Shown piece by piece: positions 37,123 to 48,659 of a DNA stretch of 64,000 nt. How positions within the stretch are numbered: position 1 is the stretch's first letter; every line of letters starts with the position of its first letter. The translations under genes and the position numbers were made by a program. This DNA is from an uncultured Coriobacteriaceae bacterium (lineage in GTDB: Bacteria; Actinomycetota; Coriobacteriia; Coriobacteriales; Atopobiaceae), in contig CACYTH010000003.1 of assembly GCA_902777325.1 (NCBI GenBank), positions 62,001-126,000 on the forward strand. Direction: 5' to 3'. The notes beneath the pieces are model-generated. The model did no database searches. It was not told where the DNA came from and was given only the letters and a program-made list of their open reading frames with translations.

Positions 37123-37147
37123 AACTGGCTTTCTTGAAAAACCAGTT
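37123..37147. promoter_or_regulatory. RpiR-type operator
   Basis: Imperfect 25-bp palindrome: outer arms AACTGG and CCAGTT, inner TTTC-TT-GAAA. It sits 21 bases upstream of the RpiR start, in the shared EIIC/RpiR promoter region. Confidence 0.65.
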
Positions 37148-37239
37148 CAATTCTTCCGAAAGCGTACCACGTCTTTCAAAAAGTCGAACCAGCTTCGTCA
37201 TTGCCGCGCTTTGGGCGTCCGGTAGGTACGTATCCTGCA

Positions 37240-37253
37240 ATTAACCGATTAAG
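37240..37253. promoter_or_regulatory. LacI-type operator
   Basis: ATTAACCGATTAAG; its complement reads TTAATCGGTTAAT, matching the sites at 4645-4690. Placed 57 bases ahead of the EIIC start, it could bring this permease under the LacI protein at 4820 or another family member. Confidence 0.6.
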
Positions 37254-37309
37254 GACGCACAAGACGTCACGGTACACAGCAATGAAGCAGTGAAGGAAAG
37301 GGGTTCAAC

Positions 37310-40185
<2,876 letters not shown>

Positions 40186-40248
40186 GACTGTCTATCAAAG
40201 AGCGTAGGCGAGGCGCCTGGCCATGCAGCTAGGTGTCTCGCCTTTGAG

Positions 40249-41547
40249 CTACGTCTCCTGTGCCTCAGTGATGATGTTACGGTACGCGTAGAAGCTGTCC
40301 TTGGGTATGCGGCGGCAGTCCTTCTCGTCAAAGTCCGTGCGGTCAACGAAGACCAGGCCATAGCGCTTGTTGAAGCCATCCGAGCTGGAGAGCAGGTCCA
40401 CAAAGCTCCAGTGCTGGTAGCCCACGAGGTCGATGCCGTCCTCCAGCGCCAGTGCCATCTCGCGCACGTGATCGCGCAGGTAGTCGACGCGCTTGGGGTC
40501 GATGATGGGCTTGCGGAAGCGCGCCCAGCACTCGTGAAGGGCGATGTGCAGACCACTCGGGTCATAGCTCCAGCCCCACTCTGTGTACTCGAGGTAGGGG
40601 TTGCGAGCGCTCATGGCCGTGCCCATGTTGAGGACGCTCCCTGAGCCCGCGACGCTCACCACATTGGTCTGGTACCAGTTCACACCCAAGAAGTCACAGC
40701 TACCGGCCTTGAGGATGGCGTCGTCACCAGGCTCACGCGCAGGCATTGTCCCAGCCGCCTCCCACTTGTTGAGTAGCCACTTGGGGAAGGTGCCATACAC
40801 GTAGGTCTCCATGGGCGCATATGCCACCTCCTCCTCGATGTCGTAGGCGGCACGCACGTCCTCCGGCGCGCAGGTCATGGGGTAGAGCGTGGGGTACGAC
40901 ACGTCCGGGCCAATCTTGGCGCTTGGGCACAGCTCGTGGCATGCGGCAACGGCACGCGCATTGGCAAGGTACATGTGATAGTTTGCCTGCACCGACTTGC
41001 GTGCAAGGTCCGGGTCATCGTCCTTGAGACCCAGCATCGAGGTGGCAAAGCACATCACGCTCTGCTCGTTGATGGTGATCCACCAGAGGTCACCAAAGCG
41101 CTCGAAGCACACGCGACAGTAGCGCTCGAAGGCATCCACGGCTTTGCGGTCCACGAAACCCTCGTAGTCCTCCACCAGTGCCCAGGGGATGTCAAAGTGC
41201 AGGAGCGTGACGACGGGCTCGATGCCCGCCTTGTCCAGCAGTTCGAGCAAACGCCGGTAGTAGGCCACGCCCTCCTCGTTCACAGCTCCGTCACCGTCAG
41301 GAATGATGCGGCTCCAGCAAATGGAGAACCGGTACGACGTGAGCCCCAACTCACGCATGAGGGCTACGTCTTCTTCAAGATGGTGGTAACCGTCGGCCGC
41401 CACGCTCGCGTCGGCCTGGTTAGCAGCGCGCAACCGGCAACGCTCGTCTGCGGTGTTCCATCCCTTGCCGCCTTCGGTTGCTGCGCCTTCGTACTGGAAC
41501 GCGCTTGTTGCCGCGCCCCACAGAAAGCTTTTGGGAAATGCTGACAT
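40249..41547 (-). CDS. GH1-family protein lacking the catalytic nucleophile segment
   Basis: About 432 residues, some 22 shorter than its relatives at one place. The N-terminal SAFPKSFLWGAATSAFQYEG, acid/base segment WITINEQSV and phosphate loop SSSDGFNKRYGLVFVD are all present. The strand that should read ITENG and the following loop are missing: FRKPII joins directly to DPKRVDYLRDHV. The frame is intact, so the product is a full protein without the nucleophile Glu. It is either a recent in-frame loss, or a non-hydrolytic phosphoglycoside binder. Start at 41547 follows AAGGAGAA. Divergent from an RpiR regulator. Confidence 0.85.
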   Translation of the reverse strand: MSAFPKSFLWGAATSAFQYEGAATEGGKGWNTADERCRLRAANQADASVAADGYHHLEEDVALMRELGLTSYRFSICWSRIIPDGDGAVNEEGVAYYRRLLELLDKAGIEPVVTLLHFDIPWALVEDYEGFVDRKAVDAFERYCRVCFERFGDLWWITINEQSVMCFATSMLGLKDDDPDLARKSVQANYHMYLANARAVAACHELCPSAKIGPDVSYPTLYPMTCAPEDVRAAYDIEEEVAYAPMETYVYGTFPKWLLNKWEAAGTMPAREPGDDAILKAGSCDFLGVNWYQTNVVSVAGSGSVLNMGTAMSARNPYLEYTEWGWSYDPSGLHIALHECWARFRKPIIDPKRVDYLRDHVREMALALEDGIDLVGYQHWSFVDLLSSSDGFNKRYGLVFVDRTDFDEKDCRRIPKDSFYAYRNIITEAQET

Positions 41548-41638
41548 CTTGGGATTCTCCTTCTTGCTAATCAGAACTGACCTCTTACTACGGTATGACA
41601 CAATCTGACGTTGGACACGTTGCCATTAATTGCTCCTG

Positions 41639-41654
41639 TTGCATGAACCTGCAA
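41639..41654. promoter_or_regulatory. Inverted repeat in GH1/RpiR divergent region
   Basis: TTGCA and TGCAA around TGAACC, midway between the divergent starts at 41547 and 41780. Candidate operator; weak support. No gene is seen in the 232-base gap. Confidence 0.35.
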
Positions 41655-41779
41655 TGCCCTTGTTCGATGCCAGGTCTACCGAGCCGTAGAGACCATAAAG
41701 CTATCGCAGTTGGAGCATTCACATTTAGCGCTGCTAGAATGCGGTTTCAGACTGAGCGACCGCAATCGAGGATATCGTC

Positions 41780-42571
41780 ATGAAGTCACTGAATGACATG
41801 ATTGCCTACCACGATACCGAGATCGAGCATGACACCCGCTATGAAGTGGTCTCGTACCTGCTTGCGCATCTGCGTGAGCTCGATAGTCTTTCGCTTTCCG
41901 AGGTGGCGCGTGCGACCTATGTCTCGAAGTCGACGGTATCGCGCGTGGTAAGGCGATTTGGGTTTGATAGCTACGATGAGTTTTTGGCCGTGGCGCGCAG
42001 GCTCGTCAACCAGGACCCCTCTGTTACACTGCGTATCACTCCAGATGAGCTGGCGGCGCTCAAAACAGATATCGGCGACTTCATCGGACTCTACATTGAC
42101 GGCCTGTGCGCGGCGCTGCAGGACCTTAAGGAGACCGTAGACGACGAGACGGTCGATTGGTTCATCAGCCAGGTGATGACCCACGAAGCCGCTTTCTTTG
42201 GCACTGACCAACCTTTGATGATCGCACGCGATACGCAGGTTGCCTTCCTCGCCGCCGGGCATCTCGTACATGTCGGCGAAACTGAGGCAAAGCGTCATCA
42301 AATTGCGGAGGAGTTGCCTGACGGAGCATTTGCTGTCGTCCTCACCAATTACGGGCGCTATATCGAGGATAACCGTGAGATGCTTGAAGGGTTGCGAAGT
42401 CGCGGGGTGACGCTCTGCCTTGTGACACTCTGCTACGATGGGCCTGCCTGTCTGCTGTTCGATCGGGTAATCAGACTCTCGGCATACGGCTTCTCGGGCG
42501 TTGGGTCATTTTCCATGAAAGCCTTCTTCAAGATTGTGATTCGTCGGCTCTTGGTTGCTCGGCGCGCCTAG
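41780..42571 (+). CDS. RpiR/MurR-family transcriptional regulator
   Basis: Regulator of 263 residues. The N-terminal helix-turn-helix is LSLSEVARATYVSKSTVSRVVRRFGFDSYDEFLAVARRL; the C-terminal part resembles a SIS domain (FGTDQPLMIARDTQVAFLAAGHLVHVG, AVVLTNYGRYIEDNREMLEGL) with weaker conservation than the two other RpiR proteins here. Divergent from the nucleophile-less GH1, its likely target. A terminator follows. Confidence 0.83.
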   Translation: MKSLNDMIAYHDTEIEHDTRYEVVSYLLAHLRELDSLSLSEVARATYVSKSTVSRVVRRFGFDSYDEFLAVARRLVNQDPSVTLRITPDELAALKTDIGDFIGLYIDGLCAALQDLKETVDDETVDWFISQVMTHEAAFFGTDQPLMIARDTQVAFLAAGHLVHVGETEAKRHQIAEELPDGAFAVVLTNYGRYIEDNREMLEGLRSRGVTLCLVTLCYDGPACLLFDRVIRLSAYGFSGVGSFSMKAFFKIVIRRLLVARRA

Positions 42572-42601
42572 AGGCAATACATCCTTCGAGGCACATTGAC
42601 T

Positions 42602-42638
42602 CCCGCCGTTGCAGGTTTCTACAACGGCGGGCCTTTAT
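42602..42638 (+). terminator. Rho-independent terminator
   Basis: CCCGCCGTTG (42602-42611) pairs with CAACGGCGGG (42622-42631), followed by CCTTTATT. Confidence 0.8.
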
Positions 42639-42755
42639 TGCAACATCAATTGAATGTCTTTCGCGATAGGCTTAAAGACAGCGGAATGAAGTACGGATAA
42701 CTTGGCACAAATTAATAGTGAATGCCACGGATAACAATATAGATTAGCCGTTAAG

Positions 42756-42776
42756 TACCATCTACATTTGATGGTA
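42756..42776 (+). promoter_or_regulatory. Palindrome upstream of lipoprotein hydrolase
   Basis: TACCATC (42756-42762) and GATGGTA (42770-42776) with a 7-base spacer, 37 bases before the start codon. Either an operator or an mRNA hairpin near the RBS. Confidence 0.5.
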
Positions 42777-42813
42777 AGGATACGTGTAAACACACGGGAA
42801 GAGGGGGAGTATC

Positions 42814-44550
42814 ATGGCGGGACGCATCAACATCACTAGGAGGAGCTTCATGGCGGGACTGGGCTTTGTGTCTGTGGCCGCGCTTGCGGCATGCGGTGGC
42901 AACGGTGGTGGCGCCGCGCCTGCAGCTGATGCACCTGCGAACGAGCCCTTCGACAAGCTGCTCGAGGTTGACGGCAACTTTGCCTACAACGCGCTGGACG
43001 ACGGCGTGGAGTACCACTTCTCCAACGTGCTCTCCCCGGCGTACTACGTGTTTGGTGGCGCGCTCGACGCTGACGGCGCGGCTGAGCTGGTCGGCCAGCT
43101 GGGTCTTGCGCAGAGCATCGAGACCTACGTGGGCTCAGTCGTCGTGGTGAACCCTGCAGACGGCAAGGCCTATACCGCCGCAGACGCCGACAAGTTCGTG
43201 GAGCTTGCCGCTGCGGCAGGCCCGGCCAACAACGTCAAGGTCATCGGCGTGGACGAGGGCGCAGACTTCGTTCTCGGCGACCTCGCCTCCAAGCTGTACT
43301 TCGCGGCGGGCGTCTTCACCTACGGCGGCACCGAGGCCGATGCCGCTGGCGTGCCTTTCGTGCCCGCGTACCTCTGCAACGCCCCGCAGGCCGCCGTGGA
43401 CGCGATCATCGCCGCCAACGGTGCCGCCGAGGTGGGGGAGGGCGTCTACGAGAACGCCGACGACCCGTTGAAGCGCGTGGTTGTGGCCTCCGATGCCGAT
43501 CTGCCGACCGCCGCTGCCAACGCTTGGGATCAGGTCTTCTCAAAGAACTATCGCCAGCATAACGAAATCACCGAGTTCTACATGGCAGGCGTCGCTGACT
43601 TCACCGACCCCTACCCGCTGTACTCCATCCCCGACTTCACGCAGTTCGACTATGTGGAGAACTACAATGCCGCAGTCGATGGCCTCGAGGGCGAGTACAC
43701 CTGGTTCGAGTACGTTCCTACGCGCCTGGCCGATGCGGCCGAGGGCAGCGTGCCCTGCATCGTCACCCTGCATGGTAACCTCAACGACACCCGCGTCCAG
43801 GCGGAGTCCAGCGGCTGGCTCGAGCTGGCTTGCACCGAGGACCTCATCGTGCTGGCCCCCGAGTGGCAGGACGTGGTCTACGAGTCCGGATCCGACGAGC
43901 CCCAGCCTAACTTCTTCGGCTGCGACGGCCTGCAGAACGACCGCATCGTCACCTGGCTCGACACGATGTTCGCCAAGTACCCGCAGATCGACACGCACCG
44001 CGTGTACGTGACCGGCCTCTCCGCCGGCTCCTCTGCCTCCGAGCTCTACGGCGTCAAGTACGCGGACACCTTCGCGGCTGTTGGCGGTGTCTCTGGCCCC
44101 GGCATCGACAAGGAGGAGATCGCCGAGCTCGCCAAGGATTGGGACGGCCCCACGGTGCCCTTCACCTACCTCTGCGGTGACCACGACTTCTTTGGCATGA
44201 TCCCGGTGGACGGATCGAGCAAGAACTCCTTCCCCGTCGACGACCAGGGCACGAGGATCCAGGACGTCGACCCGCGTGTGCCCATCTTCCCGCTGCTGCA
44301 GGCCTACATGAAGATCAACGGCCTCGAGGTGCCCGAGGACATGGACATGGCCGCCAACGAGTGGTTCGGCATCAAGTTCGACGAAACCAGCGACATCATG
44401 CTCGGCGAGAAGAGCGCCCAGGAGAACGTGCTCAACGGCGCCGACGGCCAGCCGATCATGAAGCTCGTGGCCATCAAGGACCAGGCTCACTGGAACTGGA
44501 AGCCCGAGGCTGCCTACCTCTGGGAGTTCTTCAAGGGCTTCAGCCGCTAG
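42814..44550 (+). CDS. Tat-exported lipoprotein alpha/beta hydrolase (PHB depolymerase/esterase-like)
   Basis: 578 residues. The signal peptide has a twin-arginine motif (NITRRSFMAG) and a lipobox-like LAAC, so the folded protein would be exported by Tat and anchored to the membrane. A low-complexity Ala/Gly linker follows. Residues about 50-260 form an N-terminal region I cannot assign. From about 285 on there is an esterase domain: IVTLHGNLNDTRVQ, elbow YVTGLSAGSSASELYG, CGDHDFFGM and a late DQAHWNWKPE with the probable His. It is the only clearly exported enzyme here and may strip acyl or feruloyl groups outside the cell. Confidence 0.82.
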   Translation: MAGRINITRRSFMAGLGFVSVAALAACGGNGGGAAPAADAPANEPFDKLLEVDGNFAYNALDDGVEYHFSNVLSPAYYVFGGALDADGAAELVGQLGLAQSIETYVGSVVVVNPADGKAYTAADADKFVELAAAAGPANNVKVIGVDEGADFVLGDLASKLYFAAGVFTYGGTEADAAGVPFVPAYLCNAPQAAVDAIIAANGAAEVGEGVYENADDPLKRVVVASDADLPTAAANAWDQVFSKNYRQHNEITEFYMAGVADFTDPYPLYSIPDFTQFDYVENYNAAVDGLEGEYTWFEYVPTRLADAAEGSVPCIVTLHGNLNDTRVQAESSGWLELACTEDLIVLAPEWQDVVYESGSDEPQPNFFGCDGLQNDRIVTWLDTMFAKYPQIDTHRVYVTGLSAGSSASELYGVKYADTFAAVGGVSGPGIDKEEIAELAKDWDGPTVPFTYLCGDHDFFGMIPVDGSSKNSFPVDDQGTRIQDVDPRVPIFPLLQAYMKINGLEVPEDMDMAANEWFGIKFDETSDIMLGEKSAQENVLNGADGQPIMKLVAIKDQAHWNWKPEAAYLWEFFKGFSR

Positions 44551-44583
44551 GCATTATCGCGAACGTCATCTGCTCTCTCCCTT

Positions 44584-44613
44584 CCGCCCCGGGCTAGCGT
44601 CCGGGGCGGTTTT
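44584..44613 (+). terminator. Rho-independent terminator
   Basis: CCGCCCCGG (44584-44592) and CCGGGGCGG (44601-44609), then TTTTC. Confidence 0.88.
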
Positions 44614-44655
44614 CAGCTGTTGGGCAAAGGTTCGTGGAGGCACGCGATGCTCGTG

Positions 44656-45579
44656 TCAGCGTCCTATCTCACGCGCAGCGTAGGTGCGGTAGGCTGCGGG
44701 TGTGATGTGAAAAACCTTCCTGAAAATGCGATTGAAATGGCTGTAGCTTTCATAGCCCACAGCGAGTGCAACGTCCTGCGTGAAAAGGTCAGTGGTGACC
44801 AGCAGCTCTCGGGCACGTCGGAGGCGAGCTGCCACGATGAGCTCGCGTGCTCGCGCGCCACAACGCCGATGCACGAGCTGCGAGAAGTACGTCTCGCTGT
44901 AGCCAAAATGCGCAGCGAGCGACGCCACGCTCACGGTGGCACAATGCTCGCGCAGGTATGCGACAACCTCCATCATGCGCTGGTCGAGACCGTAGAAGCT
45001 GTAGGTGTCGATCTCGGTGAGCTGGGATAGCAGCAGGAGCACCCGTGCCTTTACGGAGAAGCTGGCCGTATTGCCCGCGTGGGCGTACTCCTTGAGCAGC
45101 GTGCGAAAAGATCGGTAGAGGATGCGGCCGTATGTGTCGGAAAGCACCAGGTAGTCGTCAGCCTCCTCGCTTCGCATGGCATGTGCGACCGCAGTGTCCT
45201 GGGAGAGGAACTCCGCGAAGACTCCCGAGGCAAAGAGTGTTGGCCTCAGGCAGAGCACGACGACGATTGCCTCTGGATCGGTCGCAACGAGCTTATGGCA
45301 GCATGCGGGCGGAACGAGCAGGAGGCTGTCGGGCAGAAGGTGCACCTCCTGCGCGCCGATCCTGGCAACCACATGGCCCTCGAGCACGTAGGTGAGCTCA
45401 TGGTATGGTCGCGGCCCGTAAGGCGTGTCTCGCACCATCTTGTGCGCCACCATAAAGACCTCATCTGGCGGAAGCTCCGCAAAGCCACTGCTCACAAGCT
45501 CGTCAAAGAGCGCATCGTCCTGTGCAACCTGATTGAATCGTTCAAAGTGGGGAAGCACCGCATGAGAAATCGTTGCCAT
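44656..45579 (-). CDS. AraC-family transcriptional regulator
   Basis: 307 residues: N-terminal cupin sensor (YHELTYVLEGHVVARIGAQEVHLLPDSLLLVPPACCHKL) and C-terminal AraC domain (VSVASLAAHFGYSETYFSQLVHRRCGARARELIVAARLRRARELL, DVALAVGYESYSHFNRIFRKVFHITPAAYRTY). Divergent from the EIIB gene at 45706 and 0.8 kb from the rha genes, so it may control either. The gap at 45580-45705 contains TGGTA/TACCA inverted repeats around 45611-45627. Confidence 0.9.
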   Translation of the reverse strand: MATISHAVLPHFERFNQVAQDDALFDELVSSGFAELPPDEVFMVAHKMVRDTPYGPRPYHELTYVLEGHVVARIGAQEVHLLPDSLLLVPPACCHKLVATDPEAIVVVLCLRPTLFASGVFAEFLSQDTAVAHAMRSEEADDYLVLSDTYGRILYRSFRTLLKEYAHAGNTASFSVKARVLLLLSQLTEIDTYSFYGLDQRMMEVVAYLREHCATVSVASLAAHFGYSETYFSQLVHRRCGARARELIVAARLRRARELLVTTDLFTQDVALAVGYESYSHFNRIFRKVFHITPAAYRTYAAREIGR

Positions 45580-45705
45580 GAGATACCTTAGAAAATCACC
45601 TATATAGCTATGGTATGCAGCTTACCAAAATAGCAGCTACATGGGAAAATAGAATCAATGATACGCAGCCAATGATGCGTAAATCAATGCAAAGGAGGAT
45701 CCACC

Positions 45706-46035
45706 ATGCTTCACGTCCGTCTGTTCTGTGGTGCCGGTATGTCCACGAGCCTGCTTGCCAAGAAGATGCAGGACTACGCCAACGAGAAGGGTGTCGAGGT
45801 GCTGGTGGACGCTCGTGCGGTTTCGGATATCCGCAACGCTTCCATTGAGCAGCTGCGAGAGCTGGACTGCGCCTTGCTGGGTCCGCAGGTTGCCTTCGAG
45901 CGCCATCTGCACGAGCCCAAGTTCCAAGAGGCGGGCGTGCCCTTCGACGTCATCCCCATGCAGTGGTACGGCATGGTGCGCGGCGACCTGGTGATGCAGA
46001 AGGCGCTCGACATGATCGAGGCTGCCAAGGCGTAG
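45706..46035 (+). CDS. PTS EIIB protein, lactose/cellobiose family
   Basis: Stand-alone cytosolic EIIB of 109 residues. The phospho-Cys lies in VRLFCGAGMSTSLLAKKM, the P-loop-like signature of cellobiose-type EIIB; the rest (DCALLGPQVAFERHL, GVPFDVIPMQWYGMVRGDLVM) fits the family. It would take phosphate from a lactose-type EIIA and feed an EIIC such as that at 37310. No EIIA or EIIC adjoins it. RBS AAAGGAGGA. Divergent from an AraC regulator. Confidence 0.9.
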   Translation: MLHVRLFCGAGMSTSLLAKKMQDYANEKGVEVLVDARAVSDIRNASIEQLRELDCALLGPQVAFERHLHEPKFQEAGVPFDVIPMQWYGMVRGDLVMQKALDMIEAAKA

Positions 46036-46053
46036 AGACTACGAGGGCATCAG

Positions 46054-46180
46054 CAGTGTGGTAACGGATTTGCAGAAGGCTCCATGTGGCAGTGCTACGT
46101 GGGGCCGCTTCTTCATGAAGGGAGACGAGACCGAAACCCAACGAGGCTGGACTCGCCCTTTGTGACCACACGTTTTTTTG
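46054..46180 (+). ncRNA. Candidate structured noncoding RNA ending in a T run
   Basis: The 300-base gap before rhaB contains a compact fold. Closing stem: GTGTGGT (46056-46062) with ACCACAC (46165-46171), followed at once by seven T. Inside: a 9-bp hairpin CCATGTGGC-AGT-GCTACGTGG (46082-46102, two G-U pairs), a CTTCATGAAG palindrome (46111-46120), and AAGGG/CCCTT plus CGAG/CTCG pairs (46118-46160). The terminal helix plus T run suggests an RNA that terminates itself. It matches no riboswitch class I recognise. It could be a small RNA, a leader attenuator for the rha operon or a dispersed element. Confidence 0.5.
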
Positions 46181-46340
46181 GTCAGGCACTTGGTCTGGCC
46201 GACCACATCGAACTCTGTCATCAATGATGCGCAAATATCGAAAGTTGGAGCGCATTAAGCGCATGGTAAGCTCATAAAACTGCTCGTATCCTTTTGATTA
46301 GCACATTCGAAGGTGGGCTAAGAAACCGAAAGGGGCGGAT

Positions 46341-47771
46341 ATGAGCGCATGTCATGTGGCAATCGATATTGGTGCGTCAAGTGGGCGGCATATCGTAGGG
46401 CAGGTGGTAGACGGCCGCATGGAGCTGACCGAGGTCTACCGCTTTGAGAACGGCCTCACGCGCACGAACGGCCACCTCTGCTGGGACATCGACGCTCTTG
46501 CCGAGAACGTGATTGCGGGTCTCGCCGCTGCCAAGGAAGCTGGCTTTGAGCCCGAGACCGTCGGCATCGACACCTGGGCCGTCGACTACGTGCTGCTCGA
46601 CGAGAACGACCAGCGACTGGGGGAGTGTGTGGGCTACCGCGACTCCCGCACCGATGGCGTGAAGGACGCGCTCGAGCTCTCCGGCATCCTCTCCTTTGGC
46701 GAGCACTATGCACGTACGGGCATCCAGTACCAGCAGTTCAACACTGCCTACCAACTGTGTGCCCTCTCGCGTGAGAACCGCGGTGCACTTGATGCGGCAG
46801 CTGCGCTGCTCATGGTGCCTGATTACCTGAACTTTGTACTCACGGGCGTGAAGGCGCAGGAGTATACCAACGCCAGCACCACGGCGCTCGTGGGTGCCGA
46901 GTCCTGCGATTGGGATTGGGGGCTCATCGACCGCCTCAACCTCCCACGTCGTATCTTCCAGCCAATCAGCATGCCGGGCGAGAGCCTGGGGCACGTGCGG
47001 CCCGAGATTGCCGAGCGCATCGGCTACAAGCCCGAGGTCGTGCTGGTGGCGAGCCACGACACCGGCAGCGCCTGGCTGGCTGTGCCCGCTCGCGACGAAC
47101 AGGCCGTGTACTTCTCCAGCGGCACGTGGAGCCTGGTGGGCGTGGAGAACCGCGCGCCCATCTGCACACCGGAGAGTGCGGCGGCCAACCTCACCAACGA
47201 GGGCGGTTACGAGCGTCGTTACCGCTACCTCAAGAACATCATGGGCCTGTGGATGATTCAGAACGTGCGCCGCGAGCTGGGAGAGAAGACCGGCACCGCT
47301 CCCAGCTGGGACGAGCTAGTGCAGGCCGCCGAGGCTGCACGTGTTGGGGGCTTCCACGCGGTGGTGGATGCCGACGACCAGGAGTTTTTGGCCCCGGCGA
47401 GCATGCTTACAGCCCTGCGCACAGTGTGCGAACGGAGCAACCAGCCGGTGCCAGAGACGATGGGCCAGTACGCGCTGACCGTGTACGACTCGCTCGCAGC
47501 GGACTATGCCCGCACGGTGGCGCAGCTGCATGAGCTCACTGGCGTTGACTACACGAGCATCAACATCGTGGGCGGCGGCTCCAACAACGGCTACCTCAAC
47601 CAGGCCACGGCCGATGCCTGCGGACTGCCCGTGTTTGCCGGTCCCACCGAGGGCACGGCGCTTGGCAACCTCATGGTTCAGTTCATCTTTGCCGGCGAGT
47701 ACGCCTCGCTCGAGGAGGCCCGCGCTGCCATCAAGCAGAGCTTCGAGATCAAGGAATACCTGCCTCGCTAG
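46341..47771 (+). CDS. rhaB: Rhamnulokinase
   Basis: FGGY-family kinase of 476 residues that phosphorylates L-rhamnulose to L-rhamnulose 1-phosphate. Visible are the phosphate loop VAIDIGASSGRHIVGQV, GIDTWAVDYVLLDEN, the DTGSAWLAVP region, YFSSGTWSLVGVE and the ADP-binding INIVGGGSNNGYLNQ. RBS AAAGGGGCGG. First gene of an operon with rhaD (19 bp downstream) and a sugar isomerase. Rhamnose released by the two GH78 enzymes would enter here after isomerisation. Confidence 0.93.
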   Translation: MSACHVAIDIGASSGRHIVGQVVDGRMELTEVYRFENGLTRTNGHLCWDIDALAENVIAGLAAAKEAGFEPETVGIDTWAVDYVLLDENDQRLGECVGYRDSRTDGVKDALELSGILSFGEHYARTGIQYQQFNTAYQLCALSRENRGALDAAAALLMVPDYLNFVLTGVKAQEYTNASTTALVGAESCDWDWGLIDRLNLPRRIFQPISMPGESLGHVRPEIAERIGYKPEVVLVASHDTGSAWLAVPARDEQAVYFSSGTWSLVGVENRAPICTPESAAANLTNEGGYERRYRYLKNIMGLWMIQNVRRELGEKTGTAPSWDELVQAAEAARVGGFHAVVDADDQEFLAPASMLTALRTVCERSNQPVPETMGQYALTVYDSLAADYARTVAQLHELTGVDYTSINIVGGGSNNGYLNQATADACGLPVFAGPTEGTALGNLMVQFIFAGEYASLEEARAAIKQSFEIKEYLPR

Positions 47772-47790
47772 GGCATGAAAGGAGAGCATC

Positions 47791-48624
47791 ATGGCAATGG
47801 AAGATCTGGGTTTCATCAAGGGCTTCACCCGCATGTGCGACGACGGCTGGCTGCAGGGCTGGCACGAGCGCAACGGCGGCAACCTTACCTACCGCATGAC
47901 CGACGAGGAGCTCGAGCAGGCGCGTCCGTTCTTCGACGCCGAGCCGCGCGAGTGGGTCAAGATGGGTGTGCGCGGCGAGAACCTGGCCGGTCAGTACTTC
48001 GTGTCCACCGGTAGCGGCAAGTACATGCGCAACGTTGCTGGCGACCCCGCCCACAACATCGGCATCGTCGAGATCAACGAGACCGGTGACGCCTTCCGCA
48101 TCGTCTGGGGCCTGCTCGAAGGCGCCCGCCCCACAAGCGAGTTCGAGAGTCACTACATGAACCACTGCGTTACCGCAGCACGCACCAATGGCGCAAACCG
48201 CGTGATCTACCACGCGCACACTCCTGGCATCATCGAGATGAGCTTCATCGTGCCGCTCGAGGACCGTGCCTTCACGCGCGTGCTCTGGCAGATGATGACC
48301 GAGTGCGTGGTCGTGTTCCCCGGTGGCGTGGGCGTCGTGCCCTGGATGGTCCCCGGCGGCCCTGCCATCGCCGAGGCCTCCAGCGAGCTCATGAAGACCT
48401 ACGACACCATCGTCTGGGCGCACCATGGCCTCTTTGCCGCTGGTCCGGACTTTGACACCACCTTCGGCCTGGCTCACACCGTGGAGAAGGCAGCCGAGCT
48501 CTACGTTGCCGCCCGCGCGGCCAACGGCGGAAGCGATGCCTTCCTCAACGTCATCTCTGACCAGGGCCTCAAAGACACCTGCCGCGACTTCAACATCACC
48601 ATCAACGAGGCGTTCGTCGACTAG
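47791..48624 (+). CDS. rhaD: Rhamnulose-1-phosphate aldolase
   Basis: Class II aldolase of 277 residues, splitting rhamnulose 1-phosphate into dihydroxyacetone phosphate and L-lactaldehyde. The zinc site is visible in VIYHAHTPGIIEMS (HxH) and IVWAHHGLFAAG; the substrate-binding N-terminal part includes ERNGGNLTYR and YFVSTGSGKYMRN. RBS GGAGAG. It sits between rhaB and the isomerase with short gaps. No lactaldehyde reductase is visible nearby, although aldo/keto reductases exist elsewhere in the window. Confidence 0.94.
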   Translation: MAMEDLGFIKGFTRMCDDGWLQGWHERNGGNLTYRMTDEELEQARPFFDAEPREWVKMGVRGENLAGQYFVSTGSGKYMRNVAGDPAHNIGIVEINETGDAFRIVWGLLEGARPTSEFESHYMNHCVTAARTNGANRVIYHAHTPGIIEMSFIVPLEDRAFTRVLWQMMTECVVVFPGGVGVVPWMVPGGPAIAEASSELMKTYDTIVWAHHGLFAAGPDFDTTFGLAHTVEKAAELYVAARAANGGSDAFLNVISDQGLKDTCRDFNITINEAFVD

Positions 48625-48659
48625 TGCCCCAACGGTCGGTTCGAAGAAAGGATCAAATC

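Noticed and set aside
46039..46224. Short minus-strand frame in the gap before rhaB
   Set aside because: It overlaps the structured RNA candidate and its codons are explained by the paired helices; it has no RBS and no family match that I know.
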